Assembly (NCBI GenBank): GCA_037039685.1
Contig: JAWNGF010000009.1
Coordinates: 372,001 to 436,000 of the forward strand
Reading direction: 5' to 3'
DNA from: Ceratobasidium sp. AG-K
Taxonomy: Eukaryota > Basidiomycota > Agaricomycetes > Cantharellales > Ceratobasidiaceae
Length of the DNA: 64,000 nucleotides
The translations under genes and the position numbers were made by a program. This document shows, in pieces, positions 46,797-58,100 of this stretch; position 1 is the stretch's first letter; the number at the start of each line of letters is the position of its first letter. Below the pieces are notes generated by a model. The model did not search any database, was not told the DNA's origin, and saw only the letters and a list, made by a program, of their open reading frames with translations.

Positions 46797-48148
46797 TAAT
46801 AAGCCTTGGTGACGTCTTTTCCCAATTCAATGTCTGAAGAGATTTCTTCAATCTGAGCTTCAAACCCTGAGGCTGTGTTCTTGGAAGGACAGACTCTTGC
46901 TGAGTGTCCCTTGCCACCGCAGGTGAAGCAAATCATTGGTCCTTTTCCTTTCCCATCAAGATCCATTGCGTTGGGGTCTTTAGCAGGAGTGGACGATTTG
47001 GGTGTTTGAATAATTGGAGCGTTGAAGGTACTGATTTGGGTGTCTTTTTGGATTGCTCCAAAAGGGACATTTCCTTTTGTCCCATCGTCCCAGGAGATCT
47101 GTGGTACTGGGCGGCCCTTGGCGTTTCTGGTAATGCTTGAGATTTTGCCGTATTGCACCCCCCCTGTAGGTTTTGACATAAAGACACGGTCGTTTACGTT
47201 GAATCTTTGACCCAGTGAGGTGTTTGCAGCACTTGGGGTTGTCTTGAGAGTGGTTTGTTTTGAGGTACTAGTTTGTGGGTTTTGCGACTTCTTTGGTGCA
47301 TTAATGGCATTCATTGTGGAATCAATTTCCAAGGCTCTTTTGCGAACTTGGTTGAATGTCCTTGTTGCTTTGTGGGGTTTAAAGTTCTGTGACACCATGG
47401 CCATCTTGATTTCATCCTTAAGACCGTTGTAGAAATCATCACGAAGTACTCGATTGGTGTACCCGAGTACCGATGAGTAAGTGACAAAGTCTTGTAGATA
47501 ATCTTGGACAGAGTTCTTCTGGATCAACTTCTTGTATAATTGTCTATATCGGTCGGTTTTGTGAACATCGCCGAACCTAGCTTGCATTTCGTTCCAGAAT
47601 TCATCCATGTCGTGTAGCCAAGTTGTTGCTCCCCTTCTTGCCGTGTCCACATCAATTCCAGGTTGCATCCATACATAGGCAGGCCCCTTACAATAACCCA
47701 TGATATAAGTGATTTTTTGTTCTGTGGTTGCTTGTGGGGATGTATGGTTTATGTACAGAGTACATTGCGACTTAAACTCATCAAATTTATCTACATCTCC
47801 AGAGAATTCCTCTGGGGGATGCATCTTAAGTTTGTATCCTGGGGTGGTTGTTGACGCAGTGGTGGAGGGTGTTGCACCCATGTTTGCAAGTGACTGAGAT
47901 ACCGCATTCATTAATTGGTGAAGGGGTGCAATTTGTGCAGTTTGATTTTGAATTGCATGAATATCTGCAATATTATTGTCGATTCCCAATTCTAGGGTAG
48001 AGGTGATACCATTTAAGGCATTAATATGACCGTTAATATTTCGCACTTTGTCTATTAAGGCATTGATTGCCTGTGCAACTACATTGGGTCCAGATGTTGC
48101 TGAAATTTGGGTAAATCCCCCTTGACTAGGTGATGGGGCTCTCGACAT
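46796..48148 (-). CDS. Element A Gag with an SH3/Tudor-like segment before the zinc knuckle
   Basis: 450 residues. N-terminal helical region (VAQAINALIDKVRNINGHIN), gag core (PPEEFSGDVDKFDEFKSQC, WNEMQARFGDVHKTDRYRQL), then a compact beta-type segment (RFNVNDRVFMSKPTGGVQYG, ISWDDGTKGNVPFG) resembling an SH3-like/Tudor barrel, and a zinc knuckle CFTCGGKGHSARVC. Near the end the minus-strand heptamer GGGAAAA (46823-46817) sits in frame as TTG GGA AAA, 18 nt before the TAA. Confidence 0.88.
   Translation of the reverse strand: MSRAPSPSQGGFTQISATSGPNVVAQAINALIDKVRNINGHINALNGITSTLELGIDNNIADIHAIQNQTAQIAPLHQLMNAVSQSLANMGATPSTTASTTTPGYKLKMHPPEEFSGDVDKFDEFKSQCTLYINHTSPQATTEQKITYIMGYCKGPAYVWMQPGIDVDTARRGATTWLHDMDEFWNEMQARFGDVHKTDRYRQLYKKLIQKNSVQDYLQDFVTYSSVLGYTNRVLRDDFYNGLKDEIKMAMVSQNFKPHKATRTFNQVRKRALEIDSTMNAINAPKKSQNPQTSTSKQTTLKTTPSAANTSLGQRFNVNDRVFMSKPTGGVQYGKISSITRNAKGRPVPQISWDDGTKGNVPFGAIQKDTQISTFNAPIIQTPKSSTPAKDPNAMDLDGKGKGPMICFTCGGKGHSARVCPSKNTASGFEAQIEEISSDIELGKDVTKAY
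46817..46823 (-). promoter_or_regulatory. Predicted -1 ribosomal frameshift site, Element A
   Basis: G GGA AAA in the gag frame matches X XXY YYZ. Slipping to -1 gives GGG AAA AGA CGT, which is the pol frame and is open into the protease. Confidence 0.7.
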
Positions 48149-48172
48149 ATTGGAGTGGGGAAAAAGGTAGAT

Positions 48173-48424
48173 TTATTGAGATCCAAGGCCGTACAAAATG
48201 TCACGGATTCTTCTCCGAACCCTTCTATCTTTAATGATGCGCAAACTCCTCAAAAATATCAGTTCAAGATTTTCGTCCTCCAGAAACAACGCATTGATTA
48301 CTCCCAGTTCGTTGTACTGTTCGTATGTGTAGTTGCGATGAACGTCTTCAATAAAGAGTCTTAGGGACTCTAGTCTAAGCTGTTCCCTGTGTTGTTCCTG
48401 TGTGAGTCGAGGTCTTGGTCCCAC
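48173..48424 (-). CDS. Element A small basic ORF before gag
   Basis: 83 residues, MGPRPRLTQEQHREQLRLES with many Arg/Glu and a basic end (IIKDRRVRRRIRDILYG). It overlaps the end of the coiled-coil ORF by about 55 bases and stops 25 bases before gag. Unknown. It may be a short leader protein of the element. Confidence 0.45.
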   Translation of the reverse strand: MGPRPRLTQEQHREQLRLESLRLFIEDVHRNYTYEQYNELGVINALFLEDENLELIFLRSLRIIKDRRVRRRIRDILYGLGSQ

Positions 48425-48984
48425 TGAAAAGGATTGGGTGCGATAGAATTAAGGTGATTTAGAAGGCGGTAATCCTGGTTAATAGGAATACGCACTTCTG
48501 CTGCGAGATGACAGTATTTGCCCTTGATTTTGTCTTTAAGGGTTTCAATAGTGCGCCACTGTTGTTTGTTGTTGTTGATGAGGGTTTCAACTTTTTGAGT
48601 GTGTTTTTCTTGGATTTTAATAAGTTGGTCACAATTTTCGATCAACACACGGGTTTGTTCTTGCAAGCACTCAACTTCGATATTGGTGTCAGCTAGATTT
48701 ATGCTTTGGACACGATCTTGATCAGCTTGTTGCTTGTTTGTGTTGTCGAGGTTAATTTCGACAAACTTGAGCCTTGAATGAAGAGATTGATAATCGGCTT
48801 TGAGTTGATTGTAGTTTTTGTTGTTTTGAGTACGTTTGACCCTTAAATCCTCTGCTTGTTCAACTTGATCCTCTTCCAGTACTTCAATTCGACTGTTTAA
48901 TTCGTTGACTTTGGTGTCTAGATCAAGTACGAAGTCCTTGAGTCTAAAGACTGCTTTGCAGAGGCTAAAAAATGCGGGAAACAC
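48370..48984 (-). CDS. Element A coiled-coil ORF upstream of gag
   Basis: 204 residues dominated by heptad patterns (LDTKVNELNSRIEVLEEDQV, YNQLKADYQSLHSRLKFVEI, KIQEKHTQKVETLI). It lies between the 5' LTR and gag on the element's sense strand. An extra structural protein or a separate N-terminal part of Gag is likely. Not previously recognised by this reader. Confidence 0.55.
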   Translation of the reverse strand: MFPAFFSLCKAVFRLKDFVLDLDTKVNELNSRIEVLEEDQVEQAEDLRVKRTQNNKNYNQLKADYQSLHSRLKFVEINLDNTNKQQADQDRVQSINLADTNIEVECLQEQTRVLIENCDQLIKIQEKHTQKVETLINNNKQQWRTIETLKDKIKGKYCHLAAEVRIPINQDYRLLNHLNSIAPNPFQWDQDLDSHRNNTGNSLD

Positions 48985-49468
48985 TTTTAAGGTTAATTAG
49001 TTAGTTACTAATTAGTCCTTTTTTTAGTGCGTACTGGTGGAAACGACAAGTGGATGTGGTTCTTGATGGATGAGAGTGTTAACTTGGGTGGTGCTCCGAC
49101 CACTTTCCAGTTTTTGCTTGAGAGGATCTGGCTTCCTTGAGATGTTGATTTGGATGTGAAGGGTGCTAGACGCTAAGCCTTTGCTTTTTATACTCCTTTT
49201 CTGATCTTATCAGTTATCAACAGCCTTGGGCGGGCGTGATAGCGACAGTGTATGACAGAGTAAGGGTGTATTTAGCTGACTAAGGCCGCTATGACCCGAA
49301 AGAGGATAACGATTGGGTTCACTGACAGCGTATAGCGACGTGGAACTACTGGTCTATATCAAGTATAGCTCTTTGTTTGTTGTACTATGCCCGTTTTCCC
49401 GTGTACGTTCTATCTACTTGATGGAAGAGCAGGGGCTTATGGCCAATGCTTAGAAAGGCTTGACCTAA
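48985..49468 (-). other. Element A untranslated leader
   Basis: Sequence between the 5' LTR and first small ORF; no ORF supported. The bases next to the LTR read TTAGGTCAAGCC on the minus strand, not a TGG-type primer-binding site. Confidence 0.4.
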
Positions 49469-49880
49469 TGTCCCGACTTGGGTCAATTAGGTATATAAGA
49501 GTTAAGGGGTTCGACTTAGACAAGTCTTAGAACCCAAGGAGTAGTGATAGTAAAAGAGTTGAATAGGCAAGTCCTAGTGGAGAAGAGGTCAAGCCTTGTC
49601 GTTAACCAGCTTGACCTCTGGGTTTATATACACGTGAGATCAAGGCCACGTCATCATCTATCAGTGTGGGAAAGCCGAGTACAACCGATGATAAGCAAGA
49701 TAAGAGGTATGACTCGACATTCTGGAAGTTCCGGAAGTATCACCAATATCAAATGAAAAGACAGATACATCACATGATACAAGTTAAGCGCCAGAGGACA
49801 TTTGTACCAAAAAAGGAAAGTGTTCGGAAAAAAAGATATAAAATCAGAATAAAATGTCTGAGCTTAGTCAGCTCATGACA
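49469..49880 (-). repeat. Element A 5' LTR
   Basis: 412 bp, five differences from 29799-30210, every one a C/T or G/A change at a CpG. Followed by CCCTC target duplication on the plus strand. Confidence 0.9.
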
Positions 49881-49885
49881 CCCTC

Positions 49886-51521
49886 CACCTTTGAATCACA
49901 AAAGAGCATAGAAACTATCTCCAAAGACAAAAGGTTGAGAAGGGAAATCATTATTGAAAACACCAATGGACGCGCAGTACAAACATTGGAAAGGATTTTC
50001 AACACATTGCAAGTTCAGTATCAACAAGAAAACGCAGTACAGGCACTTCACATCAAGGGGCTGGAAAGAAGATGGGATCTTCAGCAGCAGGAAAGCAACA
50101 ACATGATGCAGCGAATCAAGTGCATTGCATCCAGAACCAAAGACGGGGTCAACACCTGCTACGAGTGTCTCTGAAACGTTGATCGCGCACAACAAAGGGT
50201 TGAACAAATATTTGAGCGATCTATAGAAAACTTTGAGCATATCGACCAACAATTAGTGGCTCAAAATCAGATGATTACTCAGAACCTGCAAAATCAAGTA
50301 GGACATATTGACAGGATGGAAGAAACCATGGGTAGAATGGCTGAGGGAATGAGAAATATCACCCTTGCCCTAGGACAAATCAATGAAGAAGTTGCGGAAG
50401 GATTCCAAGATCAAACCAATTGACTCAGGGAAATCCAGACAGGGGGATGAGAAACGTTTGACCTTCTTGAACAAATTGGAGCCAACGCCCAAGTAGAACC
50501 GGATCATAGACGCAAGGAATCCAAGCCAACTTCCATAGCAGTCCCAAATCCTAGGGAACCCCCCCCACATAGGAGAAACATTTCACCCCAAGGAAGGAGA
50601 TCGCCCTCATTTGAGGTGCAAGGACAATCAGGGTACCAGATCAGGGATGAAGGAAGAACCTTTATCATCCAAACAGGACAAGGTGGAAACGGGAATGGAT
50701 CTGGCCCATGTATCAAGATGCCCAAAGCATTTGAAGGAACAAGAGGAACGGCTGCCAAAACATTCCTTGCACGAATGAAAGCATTTTTTTGTCTGAACCC
50801 AAACCATTATGACACTGAAGAACGTTGGATCGTTGCTACCCTTATGAACATGGCAGAAGGCATGGCAGGAAATTGGGCACAACCCGCTCTCAATCAATAC
50901 AATGATAGGGAAAACCATCCTTGGCTGGAATCATGGGAAGCTTTCCAAAATGCCTACGAGAAGCAGTGGAGTGACCCTAGCAAGAAAATCCAAGCAGAAC
51001 AAGGAATCCAACGCCTCTATCAAAACAAGTCCGTAGGTGAATATGTTTCTGAATTCCGACTTCTTGCACAAGAACTTGATTGGAACAACGCTGCCCTGAT
51101 TGTGCGTTTTAGGCAAGGGCTGAGCAGACTCATCAAAGCAGAACTCGTCTGTGAAGAACTCAGGGATAGAAGGACCGCTGCTCAGAGGGATCTAGAAGGA
51201 TGGATCGATATTGCCCTTCAAGCCAAAGAAATCCAGAAGCTCACCAACCCGCAAAGCAAAGGAAGGAAGGAAGACAAGGCTGAGGGATCCAAACCTTCCA
51301 AACAAGTGAAAGGAGATCTCGTCCCAAAGGCTGAAAAAACACGCCGCAAGGAAAACAACCTCTGCATCAAATGTGGAGAAGCGGGACATGCAATTGCAGA
51401 TTGCAAAAAGGAATGGACCTACAAGGACAAAGGAAAGGCACCAATGAAAGGAAAAGCCGGCAAAGTGAAGGAAGGAGAAGCGGAGGAAACCAAGTCCACT
51501 GACTTGGAGTCAGAAAACTAG
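49886..51521 (+). pseudogene. Element B gag remainder
   Basis: Continues the gag cut by Element A. Helical coiled-coil region with stops at about 50172, 50421 and 50447, then an open stretch (50616-51521) with the gag core (MPKAFEGTRGTAAKTFLARM, SWEAFQNAYEKQWSDPSKKI) and zinc knuckle CIKCGEAGHAIADC. TAG at 51519. The D-type frameshift heptamer is changed here to AGAAAAC. Confidence 0.8.
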
Positions 51522-51538
51522 ATGGGCGTCTCTCCACC

Positions 51539-52644
51539 ATGTGTGAAGATGCCCCGATATCCTCTCTGCAAAATGTATACTACTGCAAAGCCACAAATGA
51601 ATCACCCATGGTATATGCACGAGCAGAGGGAATCACGGAAAACATCTCAACTCTCATCAACTCCGGCTCCAGTAGAAACTTCATTGACCTGAACTTTGCA
51701 AAGAAAAACAAAGTTCCTTTGATCCCTTTACAAACTCCCAGAAACGTGGAAATGATTGACGGAAAGACTCAAAAAAACCTCATCCAACACCAATGCAAAT
51801 TGAAATTCATCATTGAAGGAAGATCCTGCAAACAAAGATTCTATGTCATGCCAACAGGAACCCAGCCTATGATCCTTGGCATGACATGGTTGAAGGAAAC
51901 AAACCCTGAGATTTCCTGGGAACCCTTCTCTATCAAATGGAGAAAGGAGGACAACATCCAAGCAAAAGCAGGGATGTTACAAGAACTTCCTGAAGAACTC
52001 AAGGACTTTGCTGATGTCTTTGACAAAGAAAAATATGACAAGCTGCCGGAACACAGGGAATGGGACTGCAAAATTTACTTCTATGACAACAACAAGCTTC
52101 CAAAACCAAAGAAAGCTTATCCCCTCTCACCAAGAGAAAGGGAAGCCACAAAGGAGTATGTGAAGTCAGAACTCAAGTCAGGAAGAATCAGACCCAGTAA
52201 CTCCCCCGTTGCTGCTAGTCTATTCTTTGTCACAAAGGCACTGAAACCAGGACAAACTGTACAAGACCTGAGACCAGTTGTCAACTACAGAGGGGCAAAT
52301 GCGGAAACTATTCCAGACCACTACCCCATACCTCTGATGGATCAGCTTCTGGAAATCTTCAAAAAGACTAGCGACAAATCAGACAAGGAACTTTTCATCA
52401 CCTCTCTGGACCTGAAGAACAGTTTCTGGAATGTGAGAATCAGAGAAGGAGACGAATGGAAAACAGCATTCAGCACTTGCAAAGGCCTCTTCAAGTATAC
52501 TGTGATGGCCTTTGGACTGAAAAATGCACCTTCAATCTTTCAAAGAATGATGGACAACATCTTCAGAGACCAGATCGGAAAGAAGTTAGTAGTCTACATT
52601 GACGACATCTTGATCATCTCTAGGGGAAGAAATCAACACACTTT
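51539..52644 (+). pseudogene. Element B pol, protease and RT piece
   Basis: Protease motif reads TLINSGSSRNF: the catalytic Asp is replaced by Asn, so protease is dead. RT has VVNYRGANAETIPDHYP, VMAFGLKNAPSIFQRMM and VVYIDDILIIS. Cut after 'GRNQHTF' by Element D (target duplication ACTTT). Confidence 0.85.
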
Positions 52645-53100
52645 TGTCGTGAGCTAGCTCACTCCATCGGACTCGCCCGTTGTCGCGCCCGCCTGTCTTC
52701 CCTCTTGTGTTACGTTCCCCGTTTCCATTTGCCGCGTTGCCACCTTCTTGTGGTTATTCTGTTACATTGTGTAACGCGGCTGTGCTTTGTACGAGTCATG
52801 TCTGTTCATACAGCATGACTCACATGGACACTCCTGACTGGTTGACTGCTGTGACTCATGTGGCTGCGCTCTGTATGACTCGGCCACTTCTTGAATATAT
52901 ATAGAGGACCAACAAGCCTGGTAACCCCAGCTTGTTTTGTCTCGTCAAACATTCCCTTTGAGTGACACTTTGAACCACCCCTACCCTCGAGAGCCTACAG
53001 ACACTTAAGTGTGTTGCGGTTCAAAAGGTCACTTAGGTCTTAGTGCTGTCCACTCTCCATCACGGCTTGCCTCATAGCCACCAAGAAGAAGCTTACGACA
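52645..53100 (+). repeat. Element D 5' LTR
   Basis: TGTCGTGAGCTAGCTCACTC...GCTTACGACA. TATATATA near 52894; TGACTCA bZIP-type sites near 52816 and 52853. Confidence 0.93.
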
Positions 53101-53128
53101 TTACAAAACAAGCTTAACAACATACAAT

Positions 53129-55129
53129 ATGTCTATTCAAGAAGATGGAGGGTCACGCCCCTCATCCACTATATCAACAAGGAGAGGACCCAGTCGGGCA
53201 GCAAGGCCCACAGGATCACTAAACAAACAAGATATCGCACAAATTCAAGCGGGAGGTCCTGCCCGATCACGCTCCCAAAGCCAAACATCAATGCCGGGCG
53301 CTTTCGGCATCGCCGACATGACAATTGTACAAGAGGAAGAACCCACTATCACGAATAGGGAACCAGGAGATCTCACAAATGACCCCACTCCAGCAGCAAT
53401 TCGCATTCCAACTGGAAGTCCAGGGTCATCACGTCCCTTGTGGCCACTAGGGACTAGGAGACAGTTCTTTTCTCCCCAGCCTGAGGCTCATGGGGGCGTG
53501 TCACTTGTTCCCATCAGACCTCCTCCTACACCACACATCCCAAATGTCCCTACAGTTCCCCAAATTGGAGGAACCATCACCAACGCAGGACCAATTCCAG
53601 TGGCTTCCCAGCCAGTCACACCAGCAATTCCAGCACCACCATATGTCCCACAGGGTTACTCTGGACAATTGGCCCCGGTACAACAAAGCACCGGTGATCC
53701 AGGAAGCTCAAGTTCAAGTTCCAGCTCTAGCGGCAGGACTGTAATCAGTAATCTAGACGACCTGGACAATCTTCTAGAAGGAAGACACAACGCCACCCTG
53801 AGGGTTATAGACGGAATGAGAGTCACTATAGATCGAAGGCTTAGTGGTCTAGAACAGGTCACACAAGTCCTAGCAAACAACCAGCAAATCTTTAATGATT
53901 CCATCAACACCCTACAAGGCACCTTAACGGACATTCTAAACTTGGCAAGAAATGGAGAACATAATTCCTTCCTAGTCGGTCAAGACGTAACCCGCCTTCG
54001 AAATGAGGTTACCAACACTCAAGGACTAGTAAACAATGTACGCAAAGAACTCAACACTACCAGACAAGGGCAACTCAAATGGAACGAGGCAGTAACACAA
54101 GGATTAGAAACCTTACGACAAGAAGAAACCTCCTTCACTGCCAAAATCACGGAAATTCAGGAAACTATCAACAACATGCAAGAAGAAATGGACGAAGCAT
54201 CCCTGCACGGGATCCCCTCCAGGCGATCAAATTCTCCACCACACCCAGACGCGGAATCTACCAGGATTGACGAATTGGAATTAAGAATCCAACGACTGAT
54301 TGAGAACCCAAACATTGGTAGTGGACCACGTTGTCCCAAGGTGACTCGTCCAGAAGCCTTTGACGGAAAGAAAGGAGAAGGTGCCAAAATGTTCATCACA
54401 CAAATGGAGAGCTACTTTGTTCGTCTAGGCAATCAATACACTTCCAACAAAGAAAGGATCCGCAAAGCTCTAGCAAACTTCAAATCCGAGAACAAAGCCG
54501 CCACTCACTGGGCACAAGTACTCTTACAATTGCTTAACCAAGGAGAAAACAACCAAAATCTCACCTCATGGGAAAGTTTCAAGGCACACTTCATGGAACA
54601 GTTCAGCGACCCCAACAAAAAAGCTAAAGCCGAATCAGACATCCAAAAATGCAAACAGAACAACTCTGTAGCAAACTATGCTTCAGAATTCCGGTATCTT
54701 CTGGTAGACGTAAATTGGGGACAAGAAGCTCTGATCAACCAATTCAAGGAAGGGTTGAAGTCTGAAGTCAAGACCGAACTGGCTTGTTTCGAGCTAACCC
54801 TGATCAATGAAGATGGGACAGAACAAGAACTTTCCCTCGACCGGTGGATCTCTATCGCAATCTCTATCGACCAGATGCTGCAACAAATCAAGGCCTCTAC
54901 AGGGAAGAAGGCAGCCCAACCAACCGCTAGCAGACAATCCTCTACAAAGCGGCTGCCCGATGAAGTATACAAAGCAAGGATAGCAGCCAACCGCTGCCTG
55001 AAGTGCGGGCAGGAAGGACACCGCTCATTCAAATGCCCGTCCAAGGAATGGATAACGACGGAACCTAGCATTAAAGGAAGGGAAGCAACAATTGGGGAAG
55101 GCTCGGGAAAAGCAGGGGTCTCCCTCTAA
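53129..55129 (+). CDS. Element D Gag
   Basis: 666 residues. Disordered Pro-rich N-terminus, Ser run near residue 195, long coiled coil (about 220-390: VRKELNTTRQGQLKWNEAVT), gag core (CPKVTRPEAFDGKKGEGAKM, SWESFKAHFMEQFSDPNKKA, VANYASEFRYLL) and zinc knuckle CLKCGQEGHRSFKC near 630. TAA at 55127-55129. The heptamer GGGAAAA lies 16 nt before the stop. Confidence 0.93.
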   Translation: MSIQEDGGSRPSSTISTRRGPSRAARPTGSLNKQDIAQIQAGGPARSRSQSQTSMPGAFGIADMTIVQEEEPTITNREPGDLTNDPTPAAIRIPTGSPGSSRPLWPLGTRRQFFSPQPEAHGGVSLVPIRPPPTPHIPNVPTVPQIGGTITNAGPIPVASQPVTPAIPAPPYVPQGYSGQLAPVQQSTGDPGSSSSSSSSSGRTVISNLDDLDNLLEGRHNATLRVIDGMRVTIDRRLSGLEQVTQVLANNQQIFNDSINTLQGTLTDILNLARNGEHNSFLVGQDVTRLRNEVTNTQGLVNNVRKELNTTRQGQLKWNEAVTQGLETLRQEETSFTAKITEIQETINNMQEEMDEASLHGIPSRRSNSPPHPDAESTRIDELELRIQRLIENPNIGSGPRCPKVTRPEAFDGKKGEGAKMFITQMESYFVRLGNQYTSNKERIRKALANFKSENKAATHWAQVLLQLLNQGENNQNLTSWESFKAHFMEQFSDPNKKAKAESDIQKCKQNNSVANYASEFRYLLVDVNWGQEALINQFKEGLKSEVKTELACFELTLINEDGTEQELSLDRWISIAISIDQMLQQIKASTGKKAAQPTASRQSSTKRLPDEVYKARIAANRCLKCGQEGHRSFKCPSKEWITTEPSIKGREATIGEGSGKAGVSL

Positions 55130-55146
55130 CTGTGTGTGGAGAGACC
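55105..55146 (+). promoter_or_regulatory. Predicted -1 frameshift signal, Element D
   Basis: Heptamer G GGA AAA in gag frame at 55105-55111, 5-nt spacer, then GGTCTC (55117-55122) complementary to GAGACC (55141-55146), with inner CC/GG pairs, giving a short hairpin. The -1 frame is the pol frame. Confidence 0.7.
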
Positions 55147-58100
55147 AAAAAACCGGCAACGGAAACAATGTACTTTAGAGGAACAAATGAGTCAACCATT
55201 GTTTACGCAAACGTTGCCAGAATCACAGAACCTGTCCCAACCCTCATCGATTCTGGAGCATCAAAAAACTTCTTGGACATCTCTTGGGCTCAATCCAACA
55301 ATATTCCACTCATGGAGCTTCCCACTCTGAGGAAAGTAATCGGTATCCAGGGGAAGGAACTCTCTCACCAAATACGTTTCAAAGCTAAGATGGAACTAAA
55401 CGTGGAGGGAAGAACCTTCAAACAAGTCTTCTTTGCTATGCCTACTGGGGAAACTAAACTTATCCTAGGATTGGAATGGTTAGAAGAAGCAAACCCGGTC
55501 ATTGATTGGAGAACGAAGCACATATCATGGCGGCCGGAACCCATCCAAGCAAGAACGGCCTCAATAGACGACCTACCGGAAGAATTCAAGGAATTTGCCG
55601 ATGTCTTCAGCAAAGAGAAATTCAAAAGAATCCCGGATCATCGTCCATACGACTGCGCCATCGACTTCAAGGAAGGAGCTGAACTTCCAAAACCAGCCAG
55701 ACCTATCCCACTCTCTCCGGCAGAATCTATTGCACTAAGAGAATACCTGGATGAAGAAATTGCGGCGGGAAAGATTCGACCAAGCAAATCACCCATTGCA
55801 TCACCTTGTTTCTTTGTCAAAAAACCGATCGATCCAAAAAATCCAGGGGCAGTTCGCCAACTACGACTTGTTCAAGACCTCAGAGGAGTAAACGCCATTA
55901 CAAAGGACGACAGATTCCCAATGCCCCTAATGGAAGACCTCCTGGATAAAATCAAGGACACGAAAATTTTCTCCAAGATCAATCTGCGCATGGGTTTCAA
56001 CAATATCAGAATTAGAGAAGGCAACGAATGGAAGACAGCTTTCAGAACAAAAGAAGGACTCTTCGAATACGTCGTCATGCCTTTTGGACTAAAGAACGCA
56101 CCCGCCATTTTCCAGAGATATATGAATCACATTTTCCATGATCTTATTGACGTATGTGTCATAGTATACATTGACGACATCTTAGTCTTCTCTAAGGACA
56201 GAAGCCAACATACCGTGGATGTCAGAAAAGTACTAAGGATCTTACTGGAGGAAAATCTTTTCGCAAAGCTTCCAAAATGCGAATTCTTTGTCACCAAATT
56301 GACATATATGGGACTTGGAATCAGCGATTCTGGGATCTCAATGGAGGAAGAAAAGGTCAAGGCAATAAAGGAATGGAAGGAACCAAGAACAGTCGAGCAG
56401 GTCCAAGCATTCCTAGGATTCGCAAATTTCTATCGCAGATTCGTACCGAATTTCAGCCGATTAGCAAAACCCCTGACAACCTTAACAAAAAAGGACAACA
56501 AATGGGAATGGGGAAACGATCAGCAGGAAGCCTTTGAAGCCCTAAAAGCGGAAATCAGCAAGGAACCGACTCTACGCCATCCGAATCCTGACAAACCTTT
56601 CTTCTTGGAAACAGACGCAAGTGGAGTAGCAATGGGAGCAATCCTGTCACAAAGGCAAGATGACGGCTACCTACACCCTATTGCTTTTCTTTCAAAATCT
56701 TTCAACGAGGCTCAACTCAACTACGACGTCCACGATAAGGAACTTATGGCAATTATAGAATCTTTAACACATTGGAGACTATACCTCAAAGGAACAAAGG
56801 ACCCTATCACCATCTACACTGATCATAGGAACCTACAGTTCTGGAAGGAAGCAAGAACATTCAACCGTCGACACGCAAGATGGCACCAATTGCTTGCTTC
56901 TTACAACTTTGACATCATATACCGCCCAGGCATCCTGTCATCTAAACCGGACCTATTGTCAAGACGGTCAGACCATGAAGATACGCCCACGCCTGAACAA
57001 GTTATGATATCTGTCGAGAGGTTCAAGGGATTTATGGGACAAGTAGACACAGACATCATAGAAACTATCAAGGAAGCACAAGAAACAGACGAAGGGTTGG
57101 CACAAATCAAAAAAATCTGCAAATCAAGGGAAACGCTACCAAAAGCCCTACAACACAGTGCAAAAGATTATGATTTCAAGGAGGGACTGTTATGGTTCAA
57201 AGGAAGGATTTACGTGCCAGAAGACAAGGAATCCAGGCTAGCCATCATGCGAGTTCACCACGACTCAAAAATTGCGGGTCACCAAGGACAAGCTAGAACT
57301 TTGGAACTAATATTGAGAAGATACTTCTGGCCGGGAATGAAGCAAAGCGTAAACAGATACGTGGAATCCTGTGAAACTTGCCAACGGACAAAGGGATCAA
57401 AGTCGATAGTTCCAATCAAGCCTCTAGAGATTCCAAAAGGACCTTGGGAAGACATAGCTTTTGACTTCGTAGTGAAATTACCAAAATCGAAAGGAGCAGA
57501 TAGCATCTTAGTAGTGGTGGATTGTTTCTCAAGAATGGCGCATTTCATACCCTGCAAAGAATCTCACACGGCAAGCGACCTTGCAAACCTTTTCGTCACA
57601 AATGTTTGGAAACTACACGGCTTTCCAAAAAGCACGATCTCTGACCGAGGGACCACTTTCAACTCCAAACTCATGAAAGCCATTTATGAGAGAATTGGAA
57701 CTAGCCCAGGTTTCAGCACTGCCTACCACCCCCAAACTGATGGAATAACGGAAAGAATAAATCAATGGATGGAAGGCTGGCTACGATCATTTGTCAACTA
57801 CCGACAGGATGACTGGGCGGACTTGTTGCCTATTGCGGAATTCAGCTATAATCTACAGAAGCACCGCGTAACAGGTAGTTCCCCTTTCGAAATTGTCTAC
57901 AGCAGGGAACCGCTGTGGAATGTCTCAGCAGAAGAATCAGAGGTTTTGGAAGCAAACAGCATCACGGAAAAATGGCGCAAAATCCATGACGAAGCAATTG
58001 CGTCAATGGAAAGCCAAAGGCTCCCAGAAGAAGAACCAAGAAACAAATACAAGGAAGGAGATCTAGTATGGCTTTTGGGAAGGAACATTCAAACAAAAAG

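Larger units (their letters stand above)
29799..49880 (-). mobile_element. Element A: Ty3/Gypsy chromovirus, minus strand, split by Element C
   Basis: 412-bp LTRs at 29799-30210 and 49469-49880 (five differences), flanked by the direct repeat CCCTC (29794-29798 and 49881-49885). Reading right to left: 5' LTR, leader with two small ORFs, gag, pol (protease, RT, RNase H start), Element C insertion, rest of RNase H, integrase, chromodomain, polypurine tract AGGAGGGGGTAA (30222-30211), 3' LTR. Without C it is about 6.9 kb and looks otherwise intact. No TGG-type primer-binding site follows the 5' LTR. Confidence 0.92.
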
